Positions 7,089 to 15,508 of a DNA stretch of 64,000 nucleotides are shown here, piece after piece. Within the stretch, counting starts at the first letter, position 1; the number at the start of each line of letters is the position of its first letter. The translations under genes and the position numbers were made by a program. Under the pieces are notes generated by a model. That model ran no database searches and was not told the DNA's origin. It was given only the letters and a program-made list of their open reading frames with translations. The DNA comes from a virus: IMG/VR virus record IMGVR_UViG_3300028864_000014, positions 62,001-126,000 of that record, one strand, 5' to 3'.

Positions 7089-9434
7089 TTAGGCTATTGC
7101 ATCTACTATCGTGGTTGCATCAAATACTAATTTATTAACTCCTGTTGAACTAACAAATAAAATTTTTGTGTATGTAAGATAAACATAAGTTGATATTGTA
7201 AAATTAGAATGTGAAAAATTATTATTAACCTGATTTGACTGAAAATTACTACCAATAACATTAAACATAAAGTTACATCCGATATTATTTCCAGTAAAAT
7301 TATTTCCAACAGTATTTTGTGTATATTCATTTCCTATTATATTAACACTAAAATCACTTCCGATTACATTAGTAACAAAATTGTCTTCTATTGAGTTAGC
7401 TTGAAAATTCGAAATAATGTTATTATTACTGAAATTGGTTCCAATTCTATTACCTGCAAAATTGTCACCTGATATGATATTAATTTGAAATCTATCACCA
7501 ACAATATTAGACGTAAAATTATTATCTATAGTATTCTGATAAAATCCATTACCAATATCATTTGAATCAAATCCAGATTTAATATTATTCTGATAAAATC
7601 CATTTTTAATTGAATTAGAATTAAAAAGATTTGTGATTATATTATATCGAAAATTATACCCAATAATATTAATTTTAAAATTGTCACCAATTTTATTATA
7701 TTGAAAATTATCACAAACAATATTATTAATAAAATTAATACCAATAATATTATGATGATGCAGATTATTCATTATATTATATTGAAAATTAGACTTAATA
7801 ATATTGTTAAAAAATTGAATTTTAATATTATTATACATAAATGTTGCTCCAATTGAATTAGTATAAAAAGAATATTTTATCACATTAAGTACAAAATTCT
7901 TTGAAATTATATTTTTTGAAAAATTTTGTCCAATTGAATTTTGACTAAATCCATAACCAATTGAATTACCTTCATTAATATTTCCGTTATAATAACCAAA
8001 ATAATTACCAATTGAATTATTATTAAAATTGGATCCAATTGAGTTGTGCATAAACCCACTTCCAATTGAGTTATTATAAAAACTTTCACCAATTGAGTTA
8101 TTAGTAAAATTAAATCCTATCGTGTTACCATAAAATATATTTCCAAAAATAACACTAGTACAATTATTAAGAATATTATTATATCCATTATAAGATCCTA
8201 TATGATTATTATAAATATTACTAGTATATGACACAAACATAGCATAGTCTGAATATAATGTTGTACAAGGTATATTTGAGTTTATGTTATTATAATTAAT
8301 TGCAGTTGTACTCACATAACTTAAATTATTCCATTCAAATAATTTCCAAACATTGTCATTATCAGAAGATGGATTAATTCCAGTCACTCCACTATTTAAA
8401 CAAACATAAATAGTTACTCCACTATATAAAACTACATCATTATTGTTATATGTAGTTGAAGGATCCCAAATATTAGTAACATTTATTTGCCATCTACGAA
8501 ACTTAACATTTCTAAAATCAAAAGGAATATTATTATTCTGAAGAGTATCAATTCTTCTATAAATATAACCCTTTGTACAACCAGGTACAATTGCTTGATC
8601 ACTTACTGAATTATAATAAATTATATCTTTAGGATATAAAACTGAATAAGCTTCAGGTTTTAATGTGTTTGAGCTACTTGCAGTTACTAATAAAGGTTCT
8701 GTTATTCCACTATTGATATCAGAAGTACCTACAATAGTATGAACTGTCTGATAATCTGTAATCGAATAAGTTCTATTAATATTTAATCCATTAGAAAGGA
8801 TCAAAGCTCTCAAATCTGCATATAATATATTAGTGACACCTGATGTAGTATTTATTCCATTTATTCCATTTATTCCATTTATTCCTGATGTTCCATTTGT
8901 ACCACTCGCACCTGATGATCCATTAGTTCCATTTGATCCATTAGTTCCATTTATACCTGATGTACCAGTTTGACCATTTATACCTGATGTACCAGTTTGA
9001 CCATTTATACCTGATGTACCTGATGACCCAGCTGGTCCAATTGGAATATTAGTATATGACAGCACTCCATCAACATCTGAAACTAATATTTTACCTACTC
9101 CATATCCAGGAGATAAACAAGTAATACCAGATTCAATATTTATATTTTTAGTGTGTAGAGTATCAGTATCTGAGTCAAAATATAAAGTATCAGTTGTTGT
9201 ACCAGAATCTTCAAAAAAATACATTTGTTTTATTGTATTTTCTCCTACTCTCATCCACACATTTTCATCCGTTTCATTAAGAAAAAACTCTCCGATATAA
9301 ATATCAGTTGTTCTCCATGATGGTAGCAATGTATGATCATCATGTGATCCTCCCAACGCTGGAATTGTTGCAACATCACCAGAAACAGTATTTCGTTTTA
9401 CAATAACTCTACTATATTTTTCAACTTTAGACAT
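7089..9434 (-). CDS. Tail-fibre-like protein with collagen-like stalk and decapeptide solenoid
   Basis: The start is taken at ATG 9434 (MSKVEKYSRV), because the upstream 14 codons read through AT-rich leader. In order there are about 140 residues of non-repetitive head-attachment-like sequence, a Gly-rich collagen-like stretch (GTSGINGQT units, near 145-200) and a globular part. About 30 tandem decapeptides of the form N-x-I-G-x-x-F-x-x-N follow (about residues 450-740), then a short tip. Collagen-like segments and short-period solenoids are common in phage fibres. It is probably a receptor-facing fibre. It lies 56 bases downstream of another tail-like gene and faces a terminator. Confidence 0.8.
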   Translation of the reverse strand: MSKVEKYSRVIVKRNTVSGDVATIPALGGSHDDHTLLPSWRTTDIYIGEFFLNETDENVWMRVGENTIKQMYFFEDSGTTTDTLYFDSDTDTLHTKNINIESGITCLSPGYGVGKILVSDVDGVLSYTNIPIGPAGSSGTSGINGQTGTSGINGQTGTSGINGTNGSNGTNGSSGASGTNGTSGINGINGINGINTTSGVTNILYADLRALILSNGLNINRTYSITDYQTVHTIVGTSDINSGITEPLLVTASSSNTLKPEAYSVLYPKDIIYYNSVSDQAIVPGCTKGYIYRRIDTLQNNNIPFDFRNVKFRRWQINVTNIWDPSTTYNNNDVVLYSGVTIYVCLNSGVTGINPSSDNDNVWKLFEWNNLSYVSTTAINYNNINSNIPCTTLYSDYAMFVSYTSNIYNNHIGSYNGYNNILNNCTSVIFGNIFYGNTIGFNFTNNSIGESFYNNSIGSGFMHNSIGSNFNNNSIGNYFGYYNGNINEGNSIGYGFSQNSIGQNFSKNIISKNFVLNVIKYSFYTNSIGATFMYNNIKIQFFNNIIKSNFQYNIMNNLHHHNIIGINFINNIVCDNFQYNKIGDNFKINIIGYNFRYNIITNLFNSNSIKNGFYQNNIKSGFDSNDIGNGFYQNTIDNNFTSNIVGDRFQINIISGDNFAGNRIGTNFSNNNIISNFQANSIEDNFVTNVIGSDFSVNIIGNEYTQNTVGNNFTGNNIGCNFMFNVIGSNFQSNQVNNNFSHSNFTISTYVYLTYTKILFVSSTGVNKLVFDATTIVDAIA

Positions 9435-9490
9435 TAATAATTTATTATTTTTATTATATATTATTTTATTAAACAAAAAATATACACTTT

Positions 9491-11644
9491 TTATATATTA
9501 GAATTTTTACCACCGTCAATTAATGTATATAATAACGGAGGATTATTTGGTCCAGGTAAACTAACATCTAATCCAGAATCCATAATATCTCCTAATTCAT
9601 TTCCTTTCATACCATTCAAAGAATCTTCATCACCTCCATTCAAAACATTCCAATAAATTTCAATGGTAGAACCAGACAATACTGTTAAAGGAACTGGTAA
9701 TCTTGATTTTCTATCAGAACCAATATATACCAATTCAATTGTAGAAAAATATAAAAGAGGATCAGCATTTTTATCAATATTAGATCCTAAATTGAATAAC
9801 TTTAATATGAATTCATTATTTTCATTTTCATATAATAGTCCAGTAGCGTACAATCTAAAATACTTATCTAATACTAAAATATCAGCATATGATTTACAGA
9901 TATATTTTCTTTCATTATCATTTTTTTGAATATACCAATCATATGGAACATTCATATAAACTTGATATAATATATCTGATATGTTTAATAAACCATCTAT
10001 ATTTTGAATTGATATTATATCAGTAGCAGGATAAAAAGGAAATGATGAAGGTTTTTCAATTATCATTTCTGTATCATGAACACTATAAATTAAAGACTTA
10101 CCATTAATTATTACTCCTGATATATTAATATATGTATATTCTTTAAATTTATTTAATAATCCTCCTTGTGCATAAATAATTCTTATTCTATTATTATCAG
10201 TATATTGATATGTGAATCCAGTAAGTAAAAAATTATTATAAAGAGAATAATCTTCTTTGAATCCATTAGGTTCTAGTCTATTCAAATTATCGAATAACTT
10301 ATAACTAACATATTGATTATATGTAATAAAAGAATGATCAATCCAATTATTATTATCATTTAACGATATTTTCAATCCATCATAATCAAAATATTTATCA
10401 TATTCACAAATTTTTGCAGTAAATCTTATATCTAAATAATTTGTATTATAAGTTCTAACTTTTATATCATAATAATCAGAATATGGTGAGTTAAAAGACA
10501 ATTTATCAAGAGCATCTTCCCAACTTATTCCAACATTTAGATTTTCCACCGAAAATGAATTGGGTTTTAAATCATTCATTATTCTATTTGGAATAGTTTC
10601 TTCTAAAATTAAATAACCTGATTTAATATCCTTTATAAAGGTATTTAATTTTAGAATACTTATTGAATTTAAATCTAATGTATCACCACTATAAATATTT
10701 AACTCAATATAATCTCCTATCACACAATCAAAATATTGTGAATAAGGAATAGCAGTAAATCCTTTTAATATATTATTACTAATTTTATTGGTAATACCAG
10801 TAAATTCTGAACTAATAGTTAATCCTGATCTAATAATATATGAATTGTGATGATAATCTATTTTAGCAATTTCTGAAGATAAATACAAACTATTAATATC
10901 AAAATCTATTTCGTTATATTTTTCTGCATTAGTATTTAATTGTTTTCTTGCAACATCATAATCTGTAAAAAAAATTTTAGATGTACTTCCAGAATCCGAA
11001 TATAATCTTTCTAAATCATATTTAACTAAATTTTTAAGTATAAAAGATTTACCTTCAATAAAATATTTAACTTCTCCTGTAATTGGAAAAGTAGAACCTG
11101 CATTAGATAAAAAGAATTGTTTATCAGAATTATTACCTAATTTAACACTACAACTAAATTTATCAGATTTTTCTCTATTATTTAAAACATTAGAATTTAT
11201 TAAAAAATTTTTATTTGTTACAGTATAAATATCATTTTCTGACTCACTACCTATATTTTGATTTTTTAACAAAATTAAATGTCCTGGCTTGATATTAACT
11301 CCATTAATTTGAGTCCATTGTTTAGATATGTCAATGTGGGTATCTGCTGCTACATCTACAAATATTATATTTTTAAGTACTCTATCAATAACATCATATT
11401 CATTATACATATTAACAATAGAATAACCATCTCCTGTTAATAGATTTTCTTTATTATAAATATCATCTAAACTATTAATATATGTATATGTGACTCCTGT
11501 TAAATATTTATTAAATCTAAAATAAATATCTCCAACTGCAATAAATTTATCTTCATCATATTTAACAGAACGAGTTTTCTGAACAAATGTTCCATCATTT
11601 TGTTTAATCCAATCAAATTTTCTAGATTTTCTATTTTTTTGCAT
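9491..11644 (-). CDS. Virion structural protein, probable tail or fibre component
   Basis: The 717-residue protein is Ser/Thr/Asn/Tyr-rich with many short beta-like segments. Near residues 95-145 it carries VDVAADTHIDI....INGVNIKPGHLILLKNQ...NDIYTV. This matches a motif common in phage tail-fibre proteins (V-A-T-T-A-N-I-T-L ... I-D-G-V ... D-R-V-L-V-K-N-Q ... N-G-I-Y). It probably forms a unit with the two downstream solenoid fibre genes. The precise tail position is unknown. Confidence 0.75.
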   Translation of the reverse strand: MQKNRKSRKFDWIKQNDGTFVQKTRSVKYDEDKFIAVGDIYFRFNKYLTGVTYTYINSLDDIYNKENLLTGDGYSIVNMYNEYDVIDRVLKNIIFVDVAADTHIDISKQWTQINGVNIKPGHLILLKNQNIGSESENDIYTVTNKNFLINSNVLNNREKSDKFSCSVKLGNNSDKQFFLSNAGSTFPITGEVKYFIEGKSFILKNLVKYDLERLYSDSGSTSKIFFTDYDVARKQLNTNAEKYNEIDFDINSLYLSSEIAKIDYHHNSYIIRSGLTISSEFTGITNKISNNILKGFTAIPYSQYFDCVIGDYIELNIYSGDTLDLNSISILKLNTFIKDIKSGYLILEETIPNRIMNDLKPNSFSVENLNVGISWEDALDKLSFNSPYSDYYDIKVRTYNTNYLDIRFTAKICEYDKYFDYDGLKISLNDNNNWIDHSFITYNQYVSYKLFDNLNRLEPNGFKEDYSLYNNFLLTGFTYQYTDNNRIRIIYAQGGLLNKFKEYTYINISGVIINGKSLIYSVHDTEMIIEKPSSFPFYPATDIISIQNIDGLLNISDILYQVYMNVPYDWYIQKNDNERKYICKSYADILVLDKYFRLYATGLLYENENNEFILKLFNLGSNIDKNADPLLYFSTIELVYIGSDRKSRLPVPLTVLSGSTIEIYWNVLNGGDEDSLNGMKGNELGDIMDSGLDVSLPGPNNPPLLYTLIDGGKNSNI

Positions 11645-11695
11645 CTATAAACTTTATTTCTTTAGTTGTATATATTAAAAATAAATAAGGTAATT

Positions 11696-11944
11696 ATGAA
11701 AGTCATAAAAAAAGGTAGCATTGTAACTCAGGATAAAAATTTTTTTTATTATTGGACATGTCCAAAATTTAAATTAGAAGTAATTAAAATTGATGGACGA
11801 ATAGCTTATTTTAAATATGACATTATAATGAAAAATTCAAATAATATAATGCAATCAACTAAAAGCATAAACATTGATTATATAAAAATAGACATATCAG
11901 AAACAAGAAAACAAAAATTATTAAAAATAAATGAGCGAATTTGA
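11696..11944 (+). CDS. Small SH3-like ORFan with basic C-terminal tag
   Basis: ATG 11696 is chosen because it follows an A-rich leader. The ten codons upstream lie in the divergent intergenic region. The 82-residue product starts MKVIKKGSIVTQ, like other KxGD/KGS SH3-like ORFans in this window, and ends ETRKQKLLKINERI, the R-K-x-K-L tag. The next gene starts within its last codons (ATGAGCGA overlap). Confidence 0.65.
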   Translation: MKVIKKGSIVTQDKNFFYYWTCPKFKLEVIKIDGRIAYFKYDIIMKNSNNIMQSTKSINIDYIKIDISETRKQKLLKINERI

Positions 11945-12263
11945 TGAAATAAATTCCTTAAAAGAAGGAACAGAAAAAATAGATAAACTAATAAATTTCT
12001 ATAAAGTAACGGTAAAAATTAATGAATGGTTAAATGGGACAAATAAAAATTCTATTATACACTTCAAAGATAGAATTGAATATAAAAGAAATAATCAATA
12101 TCATAGACTAAATGGACCTGCTATTGATTATGAGAATGAAGACAAAAATAAATATTACTATAAGGGAATATTATACAATTCAAAAGATGAATGGTCGAAG
12201 ATTACACAAAAAGAAGTAAGAAAAACAAAACTAAAAAGAATAAAAAAAGAAAGTTCAGAATAA
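11931..12263 (+). CDS. Small protein with HRxxGPA motif and basic C-terminal tag
   Basis: The 110-residue protein contains YHRLNGPAIDYENEDKNKYY, a version of the HR-x-x-G-P-A ... Y-Y-x-x-G unit seen in phage and giant-virus repeat proteins. Here it appears once. The C-terminus VRKTKLKRIKKESSE carries the R-K-x-K-L tag. The gene overlaps the upstream ORFan by 14 bases and its end lies within a terminator stem. Function unknown. Confidence 0.65.
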   Translation: MSEFDEINSLKEGTEKIDKLINFYKVTVKINEWLNGTNKNSIIHFKDRIEYKRNNQYHRLNGPAIDYENEDKNKYYYKGILYNSKDEWSKITQKEVRKTKLKRIKKESSE

Positions 12264-12277
12264 TCTGAACTTTCTTT
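12246..12277. terminator. Bidirectional rho-independent terminator
   Basis: A 14-bp perfect stem (AAAGAAAGTTCAGA with complement, ATAA loop) separates convergent genes and includes the stop codon of the plus-strand gene. Confidence 0.85.
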
Positions 12278-12549
12278 TATTTTTTATAAATTATACAAAA
12301 TGGAGTATTATCACATATCTCTAAATAACTTTGATATTTTTTTCTCACCAATTCTGGATCAGGATTAGGATTAGAATCTGACAATGGAATTATCTTCTTT
12401 AATAATTTATAATTTATATCATTAGGCTCTCCTTTATATAAAACTTTATCTATTTTATCTGATAATATAAAATCAACAATATCTTCATTTAATTTTACTC
12501 TTTTATCATATGTTTTAAAATAAATATTTTCTTTAATATTAATTTCCAC
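12277..12549 (-). CDS. Small hypothetical protein
   Basis: This 90-residue protein is not recognised. It is mixed charge, with SNPNPDPELVRKKYQSYLE near residue 60 and a CDNTPFCIIYKK end. No membrane segment or shared terminal tag is seen. It is the last gene of the minus-strand run that includes the 12630-13691 structural gene. Confidence 0.55.
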   Translation of the reverse strand: MEINIKENIYFKTYDKRVKLNEDIVDFILSDKIDKVLYKGEPNDINYKLLKKIIPLSDSNPNPDPELVRKKYQSYLEICDNTPFCIIYKK

Positions 12550-12629
12550 AATAATTTCATTTTTTCTTAATATATAACTATTTAAGAAAAAAGTTTATAT
12601 TTCAAATGTTCATATCTAAATCAAATATA

Positions 12630-13691
12630 TTATACTATAAACCAATTATATCCATCAGTTATAAATGTTACAGTTTTATAAGCTGGTATAGAATACGGCG
12701 GAGCTACTCCATCAATATTACCGCCTAAAGAACCTACTGTTATAATTGATGAAGATGTGTTGATATATCTATATAAAGTTTTTATTACTCCATTTCCAGG
12801 ACTCATAAGGGATTCAGAATGAGTAGAAAATGTCGTTACTACAGTTTCAAAATTGCTCACTATATTTCTATTATAAAGTTGGTTATTAGAAATACAATTC
12901 TCAATTTTAAGCAATGGTAAATTTCCAGTAATTGTAATTTGAAATGTTCCACAATTCAATCCTTTTATAAATACATCATTTCCTGTAATATTTATTCCAT
13001 CTATCATCACATCAGCATTACCTGTAAGAGAAACAATATCAATCCACTGTCCATCAACTGTAAATTTATTTGTACCAAAAGTATAATTTGAAGGTGGTAC
13101 AATTATAGTGAATCTATTAGTTGCATCCGAGCTATAATCTCTGGCATTGGTATATGCATCTTGTAATTCAGCAGCATTAACATTAGAATCATAGCTATCA
13201 CCTTTTAATAGAATATAATTACTTCCCTGAAGACCACTCTTTGGTTCTTCAATCATCATTCTTAATACAGTACCTTGTGAAGCATCCAATGCGGTTCCAG
13301 TAGAACCCATAGTAAGATTGTTAGTTAACGTAATAGCTTCAATAAGATTTGATCCAGTACCACACCATAATTTATAATCTAAAATATTTACATATAATTC
13401 TCCTTTAATAGGACTGCCTTTTACAATCCATCCGGAACCAGTTTTTTTGTATATTAAACTTTGTGTAGTATTATAAGTTAAATCATTCAAATTACCTGCT
13501 TGAATAGGAAGATTAGTTGGACCAAAACTAATCAATTTATTGACCCTTCCAGACAATAATGGAGATTCCCAAAGCTGACTCACTGGTATTAAGTTATTCT
13601 CATAATTAGGATTTACACCGTCTATAGCACAAAACATTGTTGTATTGTCTATATTTATAATAGGTTTCTGAGACCATTTTTCATTTGCCAT
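12630..13691 (-). CDS. Virion structural protein with beta-helix-like segment
   Basis: The 353-residue protein is Asn/Thr/Gly-rich. Its middle part (about 170-275: NAAELQDAYTNAR, then TIIVPPSNYTFG, IDIVSLTGNADVMIDGINITGNDVFIKGLN) has the strand periodicity of a pectin-lyase-like right-handed beta-helix. The C-terminus (AYKTVTFITDGYNWFIV) is a typical fibre or appendage ending. It is probably a tail appendage. No catalytic residues are assigned. Confidence 0.7.
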   Translation of the reverse strand: MANEKWSQKPIINIDNTTMFCAIDGVNPNYENNLIPVSQLWESPLLSGRVNKLISFGPTNLPIQAGNLNDLTYNTTQSLIYKKTGSGWIVKGSPIKGELYVNILDYKLWCGTGSNLIEAITLTNNLTMGSTGTALDASQGTVLRMMIEEPKSGLQGSNYILLKGDSYDSNVNAAELQDAYTNARDYSSDATNRFTIIVPPSNYTFGTNKFTVDGQWIDIVSLTGNADVMIDGINITGNDVFIKGLNCGTFQITITGNLPLLKIENCISNNQLYNRNIVSNFETVVTTFSTHSESLMSPGNGVIKTLYRYINTSSSIITVGSLGGNIDGVAPPYSIPAYKTVTFITDGYNWFIV

Positions 13692-13723
13692 ATTTTTTAT
13701 TTATTTTTTATACATTAAAAATA

Positions 13724-14626
13724 CTAATCAAATTTTTTCTTCAATTTTATATCTATATTACTCAAATATCCAGTTTTTATATGAACGTCATTTTCATCAT
13801 CATCAATAATATCATCAGTATCATATTCAAAATCAAAAATAAATAAGTCATAATCTTCTCTTTCTTTTGGTAATTTATCAAAATCATTATTCTTACTCAA
13901 ATACATATCATCATAATTCCAACCAACTACCAATTTATCTAATTCTTTATTTTTAATATTTAGTGGTTGATTATCTTCTATCATACCAGAATATTTAGAT
14001 GATTTATCTTTTTTGTATCCTCTCCAATATAAACAATAACCATGATTTATTTTTTTAATCGGATAATTAATAATACTATTAATCCATTCATCATCCTTTA
14101 TAATTTTAAATCCATCTTGAACATATATTTCTCCAAATAGTTCTTTTATTTTAGGTATGAATTTTTTAAGAAATTCAGGAATTGTCAATCTAACTCCATT
14201 ATAATATCCACCATCACTATCAAACCATCCAGAGTCTTTCAATCTTTCTATTTTTGATTTAATTATTATAAATTTTTTAGTATACTTACTAATATTTTTT
14301 ATTTTTTGAGTTTTTATCAATTCTTCATTTTCGTGAAACCATATTCGTTTTCTTGATCCATAACTTCCTACTTCAATTGAAGGGAATGCAAAAGGAGAAA
14401 TCTTATAATTATCACTTATTTTATCTCCATCTAATTCTAACTTAAATAAGGTAACAGGAGAATCACCAACATAATGATTCATACTTTTATTTCTTGTAGT
14501 TGAAATATTTGTAAATTTATAAGATGATATTGAATTTGTATTTAATATATATTCACACTTACTCAAATCAAATATATGATATAAACTACCCAATTGCTTA
14601 CCTTCATAACATTTTAAATACTTCAT
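13724..14626 (-). CDS. CTS-bearing protein with ADP-ribosyltransferase-like fold
   Basis: The 300-residue protein starts MKYLKCYEG, a capsid-targeting-like peptide (CYE|G fits gp21-type cleavage). The next about 100 residues (SLYHIFDLSKCEYIL, ISTTRN, TLFKLELDGDKISDNYKISPF, then HENEELIKT) follow a pattern seen in phage proteins of ART-like fold: a YH strand, an S/T-R-N strand, an LDGDKLS..YKI segment and an E-rich strand. The remaining half is unrecognised. T4 packages the ADP-ribosyltransferase Alt in its head, so an injected modifier is an attractive inference, but catalytic activity is not demonstrable from sequence. Confidence 0.6.
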   Translation of the reverse strand: MKYLKCYEGKQLGSLYHIFDLSKCEYILNTNSISSYKFTNISTTRNKSMNHYVGDSPVTLFKLELDGDKISDNYKISPFAFPSIEVGSYGSRKRIWFHENEELIKTQKIKNISKYTKKFIIIKSKIERLKDSGWFDSDGGYYNGVRLTIPEFLKKFIPKIKELFGEIYVQDGFKIIKDDEWINSIINYPIKKINHGYCLYWRGYKKDKSSKYSGMIEDNQPLNIKNKELDKLVVGWNYDDMYLSKNNDFDKLPKEREDYDLFIFDFEYDTDDIIDDDENDVHIKTGYLSNIDIKLKKKFD

Positions 14627-14648
14627 TTAGTTATTTATTTAATTTATA

Positions 14649-15074
14649 TTAAATATTGAATTTGCCTGCTATTGAATATAACTCAATATCAGATTCTTTC
14701 AAATTACGAATAATTTCAATCGCATCATTATAATATTTAACATCAAATGTAACAGAAAAATAATCCCAATAATTATCAATATGAGATTTATATGGCTCAA
14801 TTATAATATTATTTTCTATCAATTTATTTATAATTAAATCTGAAATAAATTCTATTTTAGGATCAAAATCATATGCAGTGAAACCTATACAAATTTTATT
14901 TTTATTTTTATTAATACTTATATAATTTTGATTTTTTTTATAATCATTACCTTCAAATTTAATTTCATTTTTTGATATGAAACAAGAAAAGTTATTATTT
15001 AATTTAAGACGCAAAGTATTTAATAATTCTGCTGAAAAAAATTTACTTTCGAATATTTTAAAATTTTTAATCAT
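14649..15074 (-). CDS. Small ORFan with CTS-like start and KFNI end
   Basis: ATG 15074 (MIKNFKIFESKFF) is chosen. A longer reading from 15152 would overlap the upstream gene and add an unrelated hydrophobic leader. The 141-residue product has the CTS-like start (IFE|S) and ends GKFNI, encoded AAA-TTC-AAT-ATT, so the motif is kept although the codons differ from other copies. No domain is recognised. It sits between two ART-like genes. Confidence 0.7.
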   Translation of the reverse strand: MIKNFKIFESKFFSAELLNTLRLKLNNNFSCFISKNEIKFEGNDYKKNQNYISINKNKNKICIGFTAYDFDPKIEFISDLIINKLIENNIIIEPYKSHIDNYWDYFSVTFDVKYYNDAIEIIRNLKESDIELYSIAGKFNI

Positions 15075-15084
15075 ATTTTTCTTT

Positions 15085-15438
15085 TTATTCGTAAATTGAT
15101 TGTCCATGTTTATCATTATGTAAATCATGAATAGCAACAAAGTAATCACCACTAATATACAATGAATCCAATTTTATATACATATTAAAAATTACAGGAG
15201 TTTTAGATCCTGTCATCAAACTATATCTTCTGGCAATATCTATATCAGGAGAAAACCAAGTTCCATTTTTAAATTTACCTGTTCTTATTATTTTTTTTGA
15301 ATTCTCTCTATTTGTACCATGATACAATAAAATATATACATCACCGTCGATATACATTTTTTCAATTCCTCTATCAGTAACATTTTTTAAGTATTCATCT
15401 GACAAATGATTCTCATATATTTTAAATTCTATTATCAT
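15085..15438 (-). CDS. CTS-bearing ADP-ribosyltransferase-like small protein
   Basis: The 117-residue protein starts MIIEFKIYENH (CTS-like). The body contains LYHGTNRENSKKIIRTG, then GTWFSPDIDIARRYS, then a PVIFNMYIKLDSL strand. This is the ART-fold order: HGT with the conserved His, a W-F-[ST]-x-D turn, and A-x-x-Y with the conserved Tyr. The third catalytic position (Glu/Gln) is not clear near FVAIHDLH. It is first in a minus-strand run with two other CTS-bearing genes. It probably binds NAD or a related ligand, and injection with the DNA is inferred. Confidence 0.65.
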   Translation of the reverse strand: MIIEFKIYENHLSDEYLKNVTDRGIEKMYIDGDVYILLYHGTNRENSKKIIRTGKFKNGTWFSPDIDIARRYSLMTGSKTPVIFNMYIKLDSLYISGDYFVAIHDLHNDKHGQSIYE

Positions 15439-15475
15439 AATATGTTATATATTATTTTTTACATATAAGAAATTG

Positions 15476-15499
15476 TTTTTTTATATATATAAGAAAAAA
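15476..15499 (+). promoter_or_regulatory. Candidate late promoter before the 1417-residue structural gene
   Basis: The element is a T-run, then TATATATATAAG, then an A-run, preceded by AAGAAATTG. Nearly the same string (AAGAACTTG, T-run, TTTATATATAA, A-run) stands before the resolvase gene at 20985-21009. Its presence argues that translation of the structural gene starts downstream at GTG 15509. Confidence 0.5.
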
Positions 15500-15508
15500 C
15501 CAATTTCT

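Noticed and set aside
7200-8170. CRISPR-like repeat array
   Set aside because: The spacing of about 30 bases is the coding sequence of protein decapeptide repeats in one open frame. Repeats are not identical and there are no spacers or cas genes.
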